64,000 nt of DNA, from contig CANTFL010001456.1 of NCBI GenBank assembly GCA_947650285.1, positions 310,001-374,000 of the forward strand, written 5' to 3'. The DNA comes from Hyaloperonospora brassicae (lineage: Eukaryota > Oomycota > Peronosporomycetes > Peronosporales > Peronosporaceae). Shown one piece after another: positions 30,321 through 44,755 of this stretch. The position numbers were made by a program, and so were the translations under genes. Positions within the stretch are counted from its first letter, which is position 1; the number at the start of each line of letters is the position of its first letter. Below the pieces are notes generated by a model. That model worked only from the letters and a program-made list of their open reading frames with translations, did no database searches and was not told the DNA's origin.

Positions 30321-33300
30321 ATGGATGCCTAATATCTCAATCGATTGATGGAACTTCGGCGTCATGTGATGACGTAGACGCTCGAAATTTGTAACAAGCT
30401 ATCGAGCCAACAAGGATGATCGCAACGGTATTGAAAGTCCCTCGCACTCTTTTGGATACATCAACGCGCCAAGCTTTATATCGCGTAGTTTTTCTAGGCC
30501 GATCTCGCTGCGCTGGCACATGTTGAACTTGTTTCGGTTGCTAACTATAGTGAGCATATACCATTCCTCATGCCTGGCGCTCGCCTTTTTTAAGAGAGCT
30601 TGCGCGGCCTATCGACGCCACATGGAGCCTCCTACGGCCGAGTCAATCGATTTTCGCCGGGCGATTGACTGCGACGGGTATGGTAGATGTCATTCATTAA
30701 GCAAGTGCGCTTAGGTCGACAGATAAAATTTGCGTTGTTACATGGCTTATCAATTTCTTACAGTCGAAATTCGCTTAATCCAACAAGCATATCGATGATC
30801 GTATAGCATCCTTTAAATCGTCTCGTGGTAAGACGCCAGGTTCAGTGCTCGGCCGCGAGCATGACGTGAAACGGCTAACTAAATCCTTGACATAGATAAA
30901 GGCGAATCACACCCTCCTTAAAAGAGTAGCTGCATGATATAACTGGCAGGTCCAATATTTTCAAGAAAATTTGTGCTCTGAGGGTGATACACAATGGATG
31001 TTCAGCAAACCATTAAGGTCCCATTATTAAAACATGCGGTACATAATGCGTTATGCGTCGAGGTAATGTATCTTGGCCCTTGAATCTAACCCTTTCAAAC
31101 TGCTGCAGCTGTTGGGTTGGTTGTGACTAGGATGACTCCACTAGACTTCCACTCGAACTCGCGAGACTTTATATACTTGTGGCTTAGCAGTTTCCAATGT
31201 TGTCATAGTCGGGCCCACGTAGTCTTCTTTCACGGTATCCCGAGGGTTGGAGGCCGTTGAATGACTAAGAGGTGGTATAACTTTCAGCTTCGCATGAGAA
31301 ATCTTGATAAATGTATCACCTTTGATGCGATCGCTGATTATTTTAACTGTTGCTCGTCTATATCTAGTCGGTCTCGAGGATGTGATGCATCAACTGTTGC
31401 GGCGGTGAACCACATTCAGCCTAGACCTACCCCTATCTGCTTCCTTCTTCGGTGTCTGTCGTAATCGTATCTCCATCATTGTCCAAGACCCCGACTATAT
31501 TGCAATCATGTTCGCCGACATCGCCTGGCTTAAATAATCTCGTCATTAAATTGTCGGTACTCAATAATTGACGGGTCGCACCCTCAAAATTTGGTCCGTA
31601 ATTTATTTTAGTAGTTAGCGGCGTTGTTGAGTTACGCGCCAGCGAGCCGATCATCTTCGCCACCAGGGTCGTACACTCCACAATCTCTGACACCTGCTCC
31701 TTCAATTTTATTATCTCCGTAATCAGATTTAAAAAATTTAGATTCGATGGTCCAATTCTATTTACAGTTTTTGCGTTGTCTTTGCCGCTTCCGAGCGACC
31801 CGCCAGCCACCAATTCCGCAACTTGTTGAACTGTGCAGTAGTCTATAATTCGTCAAAGTGCACGAATGTCAAGGTTTGTAGAGCCTGATAATGCCTCATC
31901 AATTTTGGTCTCCAAAAAAGCTCCTTCGTGGTAGCGTCGGTAGGATATTTCATCGTTTGTTTTTTAGCAGACTAACATTTCCATTTACTGTTTCAGTCAA
32001 TGCTGCGAAAGTGGTTTCCGAGATCATGGCGTACCCACGTCTATATAGGCCTTGTCTATATATGTCAATCAAATATCTTTGGTATCAACGTCTTCGCTTG
32101 CACCGATGTCTGGTGCGGTCTTTCGTTTGTAATCCGTAAATCTACTGCAAGTTTAAACGTCTGGTAACTGTTGAGACTTCCTGACGTTGCGCCGCTCTCT
32201 CCTCCCTTAAAGAATTCGTCTGTAGTGACGTCTTCGGTTTCCGAAGGTACCTTTTCTTTTGCATCGCCATTAAACCCTGGTGTGATATCATTCCCGACGA
32301 TACCTTCAAGTACGTCCTTGCTTCCCCGTGATGTGTCCGCCTTTTTTATGTCTCGTTTGTCGCGTACATCGGGAAAGCGGAACATCAACAGTCGAAATTA
32401 TCGAATTAAGTTACCCTATGCGAGGTCGTCAACTACGCCAGATATTTAGGTAACCAAAGCATCAACGGCGACGACCGTTTGAGTTTCCCGTTTCATCGAA
32501 ATTTATTCTATGTCAACTTGTTGTGCTTCTACACGGCACGCGCAACCTTCGCCGCAAGTTTCCCAGATAAAATGTTTCCTTGCAACGTCACTGTCCATCG
32601 CACCTCATGTGTACCCAGCTCCATTGATTAATTTGGCTTAATCGAGGTCGCGAGCTTCCTCTTCTGCTGGACTCCTATTTATTTCTACCCCTGTGGACAA
32701 TACTATGCCGGACAGCTCCGCTACGCTGATGCCATCGACTTCTTCGACCACTATCCGCCACGATGTTGCTGGTGTGATCTCGGTTTTGTCGTTCCATCCG
32801 ACTAATTTAGTCGTCGCCTCTTAATTAACGTCAATCGCTTCTGTCACCGTGACGGTCATCGTTCAATAACTACATTTATGTGAATCCTTCAACACTTGAA
32901 TCGGATCCCACCTCTTCTAAAATGCGGCTCGACAAATTCGAATGTTCGTCGAGTACGTCCGACACAATATTACCGCTGCCGCTGACATTGGACCTTTCTC
33001 TCTTCCGCTCAAGTAGTGTTCTGATTCACTAAAATAACGCCTGATATATGCCATAATCGAGCATTGGTTCTTTTATACAACTGATCTTCGCGATGTTGAT
33101 TTCGTATCTGTTCGGCTCCATCACCTCATTGTCGAGAGTCCGTGGTTGGCAAAACAATATTATGTCAAATCTCGTGTCTTACACGATTTTTCGCGCGATA
33201 TAGACGGGTGCTATCCCTCTCGCCGGTGTCAGCTATTTTGAGTTCATGTATCTGATATTTAATTGTTGTTTGTCGATATGGATAAACGGCTCTAGAGATT

Positions 33301-36300
33301 GGTTAAATCGGTATCAGTCTTGCTGTGGCACCTGTTGTTGATGCGTGGATTCGTTTCTTGGCAGAAAATCGGAACGCTACCTCTTCTATAGCTTAGACGA
33401 TCGTATAAGAATCTCCGTGGAGTTGTAAGAGCCTACCTATCACTGGCTAAAGTTTAGGGTGCTAGTGGATTACACGCTAGCACAAACCCGAATCACCCTG
33501 CTGACGACTTTACTCACCTTTGGACTATCTGTAACGAGCATAATTTGTCTCGTAAAAATTTGGTGACCTGTTACGGATAGTGATGGAGACGTGCCTACAA
33601 ACTCTGCCTTTCGCAGCTTGTGAACGATCAGTTGTTTGTCAGTTTTTTTGCCGATAACCTAATATTTTTACTAATACTCCGTTCCCCAATACCGTCCGAT
33701 CGAGCATGTCTTAAAGCCACATGGGTCAGAATGGCTGTTAGAGTTGGATGCCTTGGATTCGTACATATAATAAATAGTATGATGATTAAATAGACCACCA
33801 ATGCGCCCGCACAGCACATTCTTTTGTCCCTTAAAACCTATAAATCCATTATCGCTCCGGTGTGTGCCATCGCGAAAAGGCTTGCCTCTTCATTTGTTCA
33901 TGAGCTTAATTGTAACGAATCTCTTCTTTCTAAAATTAATTTACTTGCCAAATTTCCCAGCAATTGCCTTAATATTGGTATTCTTCCAGCCACACCTCTT
34001 AATGCCATTTCGACATCTATGAGCCAGACGATAGCCACATTCATCAGTATTAATACTCTAGAAATCCTCATGATACAATTATATTTGTCATTTGTTCACC
34101 CTGACGTCTTTTGGTCGGTAACTGCAATTTTTTTACAAGTATGTATATATGTAATTTGACGGAGTAGTAACATTTACTGCTCGTTCAGCTCGTCATCGCC
34201 TATTTATATCACACCTTAATGTAGCCTTATTAAACTTCACTATAAGCAACCTGCACCATTTGAAGAAATTACTCCTAATTTTTATTCCTAAATAATAAAA
34301 TTGTTAGTTACTACACGACAGTTTTGACAACGGTTTCCAGGTCGGATCATCGTTTGCGACTTATTATAGTAAAAAGAATTTGCTGGCCACTAACCTATTA
34401 TTTGACAAATAAAATTTGCCATTTAAGATCGCTTTGACCACATACTACCCGTCATTTTTCCCGCAACCCGACAGCTTTTAGCTAAAACTCTCGTGAGACT
34501 CAGAATGGTCTAATTTGTCGAGCCAGTCTACTGGATCAACTATCGGACGTACCTTGTAATATCCCACTAAATTTTTAACGACACATGTCCCATCGGGTGA
34601 AACCGGTTTCCTCTTCGGTCTAGTAGACCAGATATATATCCGAGCGATTCGGTGCATACTTATAATTGAATATCCGATTTTAGCGATTAACTTACTTAGT
34701 TATCATATCTAGTGTCACTCATTCCATATATAGTCAAACTTGATCGCCGCCACTAATACTTGTCTTCAACGATACTGATCCTAGAAAATCACCTACCTCA
34801 ATATGGTGTTACTGACTCAAACATTTTCGATCACGTTTGTCCTTCCGTGCGTCGCTCGCCGATTTAAATTGAGTTCGCTACGTTGATCGTGTTGATTTGG
34901 TGACTTGCTGTGCTGTTGGAATCGTCTTTCTGACCCTATCTTTTTCGCTAGTTTAATTAATACGTCTTTCTTTATCTTTTTTTGCGACGCCTTTACATCG
35001 AATATGGCTTTCAAATAACCTTGATTATCTTTGCCTTGGCGTAGCCAGATTAATTCTATCATGAATATCAGTGTCAAATGGACCCCCACCTAGGTTCCGA
35101 AACCAACTTTTTGCTTGGTCGAGTGCCTCGAGCCATTATCCAGCGTGGAATGTTCCAATTCGCATATTTTATTCAATCTACGTACATGTCAGTATATTCC
35201 TTGACACAGATTATCTAGATTAATGCTTTCAAACTGTGTTGTTGTTGTTCGTTTAGTTGCGGATGGTAGCAGAGGCTAAATATTTATTTCTCCTGCTTCA
35301 CCTCGGCAGATGGTTGAAAATCGTCACTCCTATATCTAGTATTTTAATCATGCCGGATCCAGCTCGGGGCTTTACAACGTTGAGAGAATTAAGTATTAAA
35401 TTCTTTCGCAAATTTTAAGGTTTCAGTATCACTCATCGTCATTGCGATAACAAACTGTGTAAATTTAGCTGCATAAGTAGGGGAGGTATAATCTCGACGA
35501 GACTTAGGCAATGGTACGCCTAAAAATGTACCCGATACCCAATTTTCTGGAAAAATCCCTTCAGATTTGAGGTACGCTTGCTGATGTCACGACCGTCAAA
35601 GACTCACACACATATTTCCACCTATGCTTACAGTTCAGTTCAGTGGTAATGTACTATGATTTTGTGGTACGTACGGACTATCCTTGATGTCCGCTTTCGA
35701 TCAACGAATGGAAATTTACTAGAAGCTTATCAAGTAATGATGTCGGCAGCACCATTTGTACTTGAAGGCTTTTTTGGCGTATGCCCGAATTTTTAGCGTC
35801 GATTTACGCAAAATAATCCGTTATGAGCCAGAAATACCGGTCGGCGACGTTCCTGGCGTTCTTGAACTTGCGATGTGCTCGCTTATCGAATGAGTATCGG
35901 AAGTACCCTTTAAAATCTTTACAAGTCTCTTCATCTTCGGCTTCGAATATTTCTTTTCGTCGCTATAATAGTAACACCACTCAATCAACTACCTTACTGG
36001 TCAAAGACTTGATTTCGAGCAGTAGTCTGATATAAACAGTCGTTGTGGGAAGTGGTTGCCAGTTTGTAGGTTTGTTTTACCGCTGTCTTCGGTCGTTATT
36101 AGTGTTGCTACAGCTTGTCCATCCGTAATGTTGAGACAGTTTCGTGCATCGTTGTATAGTCTTGCTAGTTGAATGAATGTCGATAAAAATACCCGTCGAG
36201 TGTTGCTTCGGCTAGCTACCAGCCTATTGATTCGCTATAGGCCGCCTTTTCTATTATTTACAACATACAGCTTCGTATAAGATGCAGTTATTTGTGCGTA

Positions 36301-39300
36301 GATGAGACGTCGTTTTACTGTACAGCATCGTCTGCTTCCTCTTCATTTTTGTGGCTCTGTGGCCAGCAAGTCAGCTGCGGCATGCTATATTCGCACCACA
36401 TATAGATACCAGACGAATACTAAACTGTTACACTAAATCGTGGTGATGCTATGATTTTATCTGTTTCGTATCCTTCTGATCATCAATCACTCCCACCCCT
36501 TGTTGTGTCGCGATCCGAGAGTCGCCAACAATAATTACGTCTGTATTGTTTTGTTCATACACCTCATTTGAGTTTCATTTTATAAGAGCATACACTGCTT
36601 TGCTAATGGGCCTTCTCTACAACTGAGCTCTACTCGCAATGGCGATGTTTTATTATGGTAAGATAGAGAGTATCCGCGCACAACCACCGTGACTGCCGCT
36701 TTTCTCCGTTTAATGGAATCAGAGAAGGGATCGCAAATCCGCCGAGCGACGTTACAACCCGTGCATAGATTAAAATTAAGGACTTCTTGAATTTTACTGA
36801 GCCAATTGATAGAAACGCAACAAGAATAAGCGACTCGTTGAGTCACACTGATGGTGTGATAGACGCTTAACTCATCAAATAAAGTGTATACTTTACTTAC
36901 TTATTTGCGTATATCATAATTTGATGTGGTGATAAAAAGACAGCAAAAGGAGCGACACTTCCGGACAACAACTTTAATGTAAAGATCCACATAATTAAAA
37001 AGAAAATTGAAAGAACAAAGGGTTAATTTCCCGTCAATGCGGCTAAAGTTATCTTCAGAAGATGCCACATCGCTCACGATTTGCATTAACCAGGGAAGTA
37101 CCTAATTTTTTATATGTCACAGGCAAGGGCAACATTTCATTAGGTGTAGTGCATTGTCCTGGTAATGTATCAGCGTGCAGCTTATTGCTTGGACTTTAAC
37201 AAAATAATTACGTGGTTATCTTTGGTCACTTATAATAACTCAAGACAGGATAATTAGCAATTTTTTCCTGGAGAAGCGCAAACGAGACTTACGCAACTGC
37301 GAAAGTCGTGGGCTCATCGTGAACCTTTTCTTTTAGCTGTTAGAACGACGTTTTAAATGGTGAGGATATATATAAATTTACCATAATAGCTGATTGCATC
37401 TGGGAAAATTTGCAAACCTTTCCGCGATAATTGAAAAGGGTCACCTGCTATAATTATTAACTTTTTCTGGATACAGCCAAGATGCCCTAGAAGCACAATT
37501 ATGCGAGATTTAAGTGACTTGTGGTTGAACAAAAAAATATTTGTATAATTGACGCTGGTCGGATACTCGGTAATCGTTTGAACAATCATTCGAAAATAGC
37601 ACTGCATTGATTAATACTGCGATCAACTAAGCAGATAATATCCACACATGGTCGGCGCTTTCTTACTTACTCCAGAATGATGTCATCGTCATCTTTTGTA
37701 CAAAAATATTTTACTTGTTCAATCGTCGACCAAACTTTGCATCGTATTGGGTAGCTCAACAGAGCAGTAATTGGCGTCGCTGTTGGTTGTCGTGTATGCA
37801 AAACCAAAATTTTGTGTAGCGTAATCATTTTTCCGGCTCTATTGTTTTATTTTCTCACTTTTGGCTTCTTATATGCGAATTTTTTCATCCTCCGTAAATT
37901 AAATATACCTCCATAGGACGTTATCGATCAGAAAATTACTTTATAATAAAAGCATGGTTGAGCGTAAATGCATTTCGAACAATCTGAAATGTTCTAGTGC
38001 ACAAACAAATGCTTATTCTATGAGAGTCGTTACGTCGTCATGACTACTTAGAATCTGCTCGCGGCATCTAGCGAATAAATTATTGACAACATCTCATTTT
38101 TGTCGGTATATCATCCATCATCGACGTAGATAATTTTATAGTTGCAGTTATGCATTTACACCCTTGGATCCAAACACATAAGCGGATGTCAAAGCCATTA
38201 AATCTTGCTAGTATAATAAAGGGCGACGATCATGGATGCTTTAAGAAAGAAGTTAGTCGGGCCTCTATATTCTTATAAACCTTTTCACATCTTCTCGTAA
38301 TGTTGTGGCAGCTATCGTTTGGCACGCTGCTGAATAATTTTTTTGTCGTTTGACGCCTATATCACGAATGACGTCGTACCCCCGCGGTAAAGGCCTTCTT
38401 CCGCTTGCAATCATTATCCGTTTATTTTTCATAAGTATAGAAAATAATCTGTCGCATTTAGTTGCAACGTGAGCTGGTTATTGAGCAATTAAAACTTAAT
38501 TAATTAATGCTTTTGGCGACAGCGTTGCGATATCTGGTTGTGCATCTAGGTTATTCAGCATAACAATCATGTTTAGTTAATCTGCTTTATTTCCATGTCC
38601 GTTCGATACTCCTTGCTGGTCCGAGCCAATCGACGCTCATTTTTTCGACAACCTGCAAAGCACACAGAGATATTTAGTCAAAAATATTTACCGAGTCTTC
38701 TGCTATCTCGGGTACCCATGCCTGCTGTGATATAAATCGTCGAGTCTGGTACGTCGACCTGAATATGTTTATATATACCTTGGCATTTTCATCTCTTTTT
38801 TTGAAGTCTGATATGGATCCGAGTTCGTGACGTTTTCCGTAAACATTTGGATCCGGTGGGTCCCGCTCATTGCGACGAGATATGCCCATCCTAGAAGATA
38901 TAAGTCTCAGCCAATTTCCGGGGTCGCATCGGCTTTGACCGATATCTCATCTCCTATCCTTACCTTTGAAGCTATTATTGTACGCAAATACGGACGTACA
39001 ACGTGATCGTCTACGTCGTCTTTGTCTTTTATAAAATCAATATTTCCTGCGTATCGATTGGGTTCTTAACTCAGACCCTGTCATTCTCAGCGCGAGGCGG
39101 TAAGAAGTTATCTTCATTCATCTTTGGCGTGCGATGGATAGCTTTACGACAATAATGCGTTAGCCGATCGAATGCAGGTGTATGATGTGACATTTACTCT
39201 ATGTATTTCGCTTGTTAGGTCTTGTACAATATTTGTCAAGTAAACATTCGTACTTAGGCAATTGCCAATAATTATTTGGACATATCGAATAATGCGTAGC

Positions 39301-42300
39301 CTTCACATATTATCTCTATTATTAATACCCCATAAAGAATCGACAGGATCCTTTGGATAAGTGCTGGACAGTCCTTGTCCTTCGACGACACAATTTTTAG
39401 CCGCATCTATATCGCTCTTAGGTCCTTCCTGATACAACCTATAATATGATATAAAAGCAGTTGTATTCACATTTCGTGAGTCAAAGCGCTAAGCTGTTGA
39501 CGTTGTGACTCGGACTTGGTGATACGATGCCCTTCACTACTCTTTTTATCTACGGTCCTCTATTCCTTGTTGCCTAAAATAGGTACGTCTTTTGTCTTCG
39601 ACGACCTAATGAGAATGACTAAAATCTCGTCCGTCATATTCGCGGTCGCGTTGTAGAAGTCGAATCTTATTCCGGCTGATATCGATTAATCGTTTTCCAC
39701 GATAAAGATTAGGTTAAGTATTTGTACAAAATTTTCCACACTTCAAAGTTGTGCGTCGCTTTTCACCCAGAAGCAATTTTAACAACTGCTCGCAACGTAT
39801 TATGAAAAATTTAACTGTCCAATTACTTGTAGATTTATATATCAATCACCATGTGCTGATTGTTTAAGTCGCACTTATTTAGTGGGCGTTTTTTTGGATG
39901 CGGATGCATTTTCGCGTGTCTATTAAATATCGGTGCAATTGTCGTTTACTGCTCCCATTATTAAAGCTTTCATATGTACCCAGCGATCGAAATTTCTGAA
40001 CGACTTCAACTCTTACGCTCTCCTGTCAGTAGTTTAAAATGTATAGTATTTCAAATCTTCGAAAGCGCGACATGTTTCGCTTCTATCGTTGTTACTGTGG
40101 CTAATTTCTTATGAGCAACCCATTCTCGTATGCTATCGTCTGTATAAAAGTTCGATTATTTCTTCCCTTTATTCGTCCCATTGGGTTGTACTGCTTTGAC
40201 AACGATAATGAGCACATAGTTTTCTAAATCACTGGCTCAGATGAATATAGTAATGTATTTATATCCGACCCAGTCATAGTGGCGAGCTTGCTTATCTTAA
40301 GTAATCACAAAATAGATACCTTTGATGTCATAGGGCACATTTAACTTACCACTAAAAATAGACAAAAATAATTAATATTTTTAATGGGTATACATCTCGC
40401 ACATTACCATCTCATGTACGTTCTTGCAAAATTCGCATCTGCACCTGCGGAAACGTGCGTCATGACCGGCTGCTCCGCGGACTCCAAAAAGTGTTTGAGC
40501 TCGAATTTTTGAGCGCATTCATGTTGAAAGAGCCAATTCTTTTAATCACATTGACCAGATAGGCGGTTTCGGTAGTATTCTATGCCAGCACGATTGGATT
40601 GGTTGGTCCTGGTACGCATCGACTCAGTTCGATCGTTAGATTAATGCGTTTTTGTGTAACTCCCTTCCTGTATAGATGAAATTGGAGACTGAAATAGACT
40701 CGTGACCAGTTAATATATTGAGTCGCTGTCTACGCTATGATAATCAGATTGGTCGACATCTTGTCATAATCGGCGTATATTAATCGCTTTCTCAAAGTAT
40801 TGCTTGGTTGCCTTGGCTAGATCTACGCAAACCCCAAATAGCTGCGTCGGACGAGTCGATATTCTTCACTTAATTCAGTTAGTCAAAACCGTAGGTTGTC
40901 ACCATTAAGTTGTCGAGATACTAATCGATGATCATTATCATCATCATTCTGACTGCTGCTTTGATGACTGACTTGAGGTTTATTAAGCCGATGCTCCGAC
41001 GGCAGACTAATTTTATCTTTTTCGCTTAGCTATTTGCATTTCTGCCCAGCAAATGACAGCAAATGACCTATTTAATACAATTATGTTGATATTTTAGCCA
41101 CTATTGGTGATTGAACTAATTGAAATTCATTCCAAATTGAGTAAGATATGTTATTCGTGATCTTCGGTGACTGACTTCTTTACCCCTCTTGTACTGTATC
41201 TTCGCCTATAGCGCAAATCTATACAGGCAAAGGAGAGAGTCGCACACATTTTCTGACTCGTGATGCTGTGCAACATAAAGTCTTGACCTCTTCGACTGGT
41301 CGTACTGGAATAATTATTTTTAGAGTCGCCTTGCTTAACAGCTTAGAGATTTCCTGTGTCTTTGAGTTAATATTGGTTGATACAATTTCTAGGCTACATT
41401 CCTTAGACTCATTACAAAAAGTTCACAAAATCGATTTGATATTTGCATGTCTGTTTTATTGCTTTCGTAAACAGCTTAATAAATTGAAAGGTTTCGTCAG
41501 CAGGGTATCTTCTCCCTTACAATTAAGTGATCTTGTAGAGTGGTGTATGCGTCAGTATCTCAACCACTTGACCTCGTTCAGTTCCATTGAAGCTCAGCGG
41601 CAGTTTGTATTTTGCGTCAAGTTTTTTTCTACATGTCACCGTATCTAACCCTTTTACTATATCTTTAATAGGACGCAATCGCATCGTCATCCGTTTCAAT
41701 ACGAATCTCTCTATTTAATGGTAATTTTTCTGCGGTTCCATACGGACGTATTATACATTATGCGATCCTTTTACTCGCGAGGGGTTCCTATGTATTATTT
41801 TAGCGTGCGCCGTTTGCTCGCGTTCGGTGAAGCATGGCTCTCGATCACTTTCATTTTTGTCTGAAACGTGCCAGTGTTGACTCTTTATCTTTCATTTTAG
41901 AGTCTTCTATAAAAAGTCAACGTATCGTTTAAATAAATCTTGGGCTCAAATTAACGTATGGCTCGTCTTTTAATTATCATTTAGTCTTCCAATTCATTAT
42001 CGGTCACCCTTTCATGAAATATTATATCGCCAGTTAATTATCTTGTTGATACTTACGCTCATGTACCATCGCGCTTGAAAAATTGTAAGCAGAGAATTTT
42101 CATATCCCAAAATCAGTGCATCTCATACTTAACATGATGCTAAGATTTAAATATGATGAACGCGATGACCGTGCGTTGTCAACTCATTTAAGTAATAGAC
42201 TTATCTGCTTGTCTAAATCAATTTGTTAAAGTATTTGATATGTCTGTGTCGTAGCAATCGTCGCCAAAATTCTACGGGACATCCGAAGATAGTCCCCGCA

Positions 42301-42344
42301 CTTCTTAACTTAATTCTTCGTCGTCCGTTTTCAATTATTTAGCT
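30321..42344. other. About 12 kb of decayed sequence without recognisable genes
   Basis: Frames are short on both strands. The two longest minus-strand frames (31433-31813, 126 codons, and 32065-32388, 107 codons, the latter with NSYQTFKLAVDLRITNERPH) have plausible amino-acid composition but no motif. They may be remnants of a retroelement gag. A small frame at 38674-38889 (-) with RDPPDPNVYGKRHELGS is likewise unassigned. CpG-containing words are frequent up to about 36 kb, as in E1, which suggests ancient retroelement DNA. From there on the AT content rises. Confidence 0.45.
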
Positions 42345-44140
42345 TTGTCACACACATTGCGTATGCGTGCCTCTTCTACACTGCTTGTGCGTGAGATACA
42401 CGCCCCGCGTGTAGTAGACGCTCTTCCTTATCTTCCTCGAATTTTTCGATTCCTTGTACCCGTCTCTTCCATTTTGTTTTTCACCCCATGGTCATCCCAG
42501 GTAACCTCGTCGACTATGAAATTTTCTTCACGTCTATTTTACGATAAATTTAATAGTGTGGTGAAGCGTCCAAGGAAAATGAGCGATATGGAAATTGATC
42601 GTGCTTCAGGTATCTCCGAATCAATTAACAATTGGCAACGCCAATCCCACGACTGGTCGGATCGCGTTCACTGTTCGGTTCGACTGAATCAGAAATCAAA
42701 TCAGACAGGATGGGACCTATGATATCGGATGAAGGTACGACAGGCGAAGGTTACGAGTTATACTGATGGGGTTACTATTTTGGAGAAGATTACGCTGGCG
42801 ATTAGTCGATCAAGAAGGAAATCGCGATCATCAAGGCATTCTCGATCAGCAAGGCAATCGAGATCAGGAGGTGAATAATATCAGGATCGAGTATCGGGTA
42901 TATGATCTCGATCGATCTAGTGTGGGTTACACCACACGATCGGCGACTAGAAATGCGACTGCGATTAGGCAAGGAGACCAGGTGTGTGCCACGCAAGTAC
43001 ATAGTGGGTACCGTCTAGAGAGAGAGGCATGTGGCATGCGATGTCCAAGACATAGGGATAGGGAAAGGGTCTTTGGGCTGGACTGGTTTACACTAATTTA
43101 GTTCAATGAGCTTTAAAGTACACGTGTCGACTTCTTCTCCGGGTAAATCACTGGCCACCCGACGTCAAAAAAGTGACATACCTCATTCAAGTGATATCCC
43201 TGGATTGCTTAACCAGGGACCAAGAGCCCCCATACAACACCTCAACTGCGACTGAACGCAAGAAACTCTTTGTGGTTGAAGACTCAAGATCGCGAGACGG
43301 ATAAAGGTATCCGAAGGCTCGCGAATCAAGGTCTACATTTGGACAATTCGATCTGTTACAGGTCAGAGCACCCTACGAGTATACAAGTGATCCGTAGTGA
43401 ATTATACCAAGTTACATCAGCCCCGGTAGCGGTGTGAAGATTTCCACACCGAGATCAAACCTCGACCCCATAGCAAACACGGTAAAGTTTTTCATTGACA
43501 CGATTCCACCTGGAAGAGTGCAACTCCCCCACCGACGGGTACAAATTGTGAGTAAGGCTATCAAGATGGCGGGATCGTAAACCCCCTCCATAAGTCGATC
43601 ATCCGAGCGCCATTGGAGAGAAGGCATCGACTCTTCAAAAGTGCGATCATCACTTCACCTCATTAGCTCTAGCTTCATTCTATTTAGCGCGTGACGATCT
43701 CCCAGCTGTCAATGGCTCTCTGCTTCTTATATAACCGAATGAATGATTATGACGTTAGTTGTTAAATTAAATAAAACATGTTAAACAATTGCACCATCAG
43801 ATAATACGGGTAGCGGCACCATTGAAGGTATAGTCGCTAATGCAAATTCTAATGAAAAAAATGGCATGTGATAACACAACAACACTACCGAGGTGTGACA
43901 TTGACTATAGATGTTGCGACCGTATATAACGATATCTCTTAGCGGTTTGCCTCTTTGAATCCAATTATAGCGTCATCGTCATTTATTTTTTGCAGATAAA
44001 CCTTTATAAGGTTGCCTACGCTGAGGAGATTGTAAACCTTTTTCTTCTGCGACTTTATACCTTAGTGTAAAGTAGACACTTACAGGTCACCAGGTACAGT
44101 GCACATATGACTCGAAAATTCACAGTAATTTCAGCTGAGG
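42345..44140. other. Mixed-composition patch with short frames, unassigned
   Basis: Frames 42345-42722 and 42766-43101 on + show no domain. Within 42808-42876 an imperfect repeat of GATCAncAAGGnAATCG is visible (three copies). 43400-43640 on - has a 71-codon frame without motif. Composition resembles E1, so this may be an inverted, decayed relative of it leading into the repeats at 44.1 kb. Confidence 0.35.
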
Positions 44141-44149
44141 CTTACCTGC

Positions 44150-44285
44150 TTGTTACAAGACAAGTCTTAAACGGTCCGTTCTATTTCAGCTGACCGGCTT
44201 GTCGCTCGACAAGGCTTAAAACGAGCCGGCTATTGGGTGATTGGCGTGCCGCTCGACAAGTCTTAACGTGCGCTGGCAACAAGAG
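44150..44285. repeat. 48-bp tandem repeat, locus 2 (inverted)
   Basis: Two to three units with GACAAGTCTTAA or GACAAGGCTTAA, CCGGCT and GGCGTGCCGCTC. They are the reverse complement of the units at 10692-10915 (for example GAGCCGGCTATTGGGTGATT against the complement of AGCCGGTGATTCAG). Confidence 0.65.
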
Positions 44286-44549
44286 TCCACGTTGGACCTA
44301 TTTAATCTAATGGCGCTACCAGTGAAGCGCCTACAAGCTATGCATCATGAGGTCTGACGGCAAGCATGGCCTAGCCCGAGCAGGTACTTTTTGCGAAGTG
44401 TATGCGTGATTCGGACATTTAAACAATGCTTTGTCTTAATTTTTGAAGCTCTAATCAGTAAGGGCTGAGTGAGTGGATCCTACTTATTCTTACCTGCCAC
44501 CTCTAGACAAATGTTTACATATGTGACAAAAAATCTACATGCCCTCCGA

Positions 44550-44755
44550 CTGGTCATGGATTGAATCGTCGAGCATTGACTCGTTTACTTCCGACTTTCC
44601 TAATGTGAACTTGTCGGGTTGCGACATGTCGATTTTCGACTCATCGAGGTCCAACTCGACGAGATTCGACTTATCGAAGACCAACTTATCGATTTTCGGC
44701 TCGCTGAGATATGATTTACCGGAGTCCGACTAATCGAGTTTTAACTGGAAGGTTA
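44550..44755. repeat. 15-bp minisatellite, locus 3
   Basis: Units such as TCGACTCATCGAGGTC, CAACTCGACGAGAT, TCGACTTATCGAAGAC and CGACTAATCGAGTTT, period about 15 bp. Same consensus and orientation as 21520-21810. Confidence 0.8.

Noticed and set aside
34817..35089. 90-codon minus-strand frame with Lys-rich helix
   Set aside because: Isolated in decayed sequence, with no recognisable domain or start context.
42345..43101. Two plus-strand ORFs of 125 and 111 codons as genes
   Set aside because: No motif, no signal peptide, repetitive Arg/Asp-rich translation of a short tandem repeat; left as unassigned.
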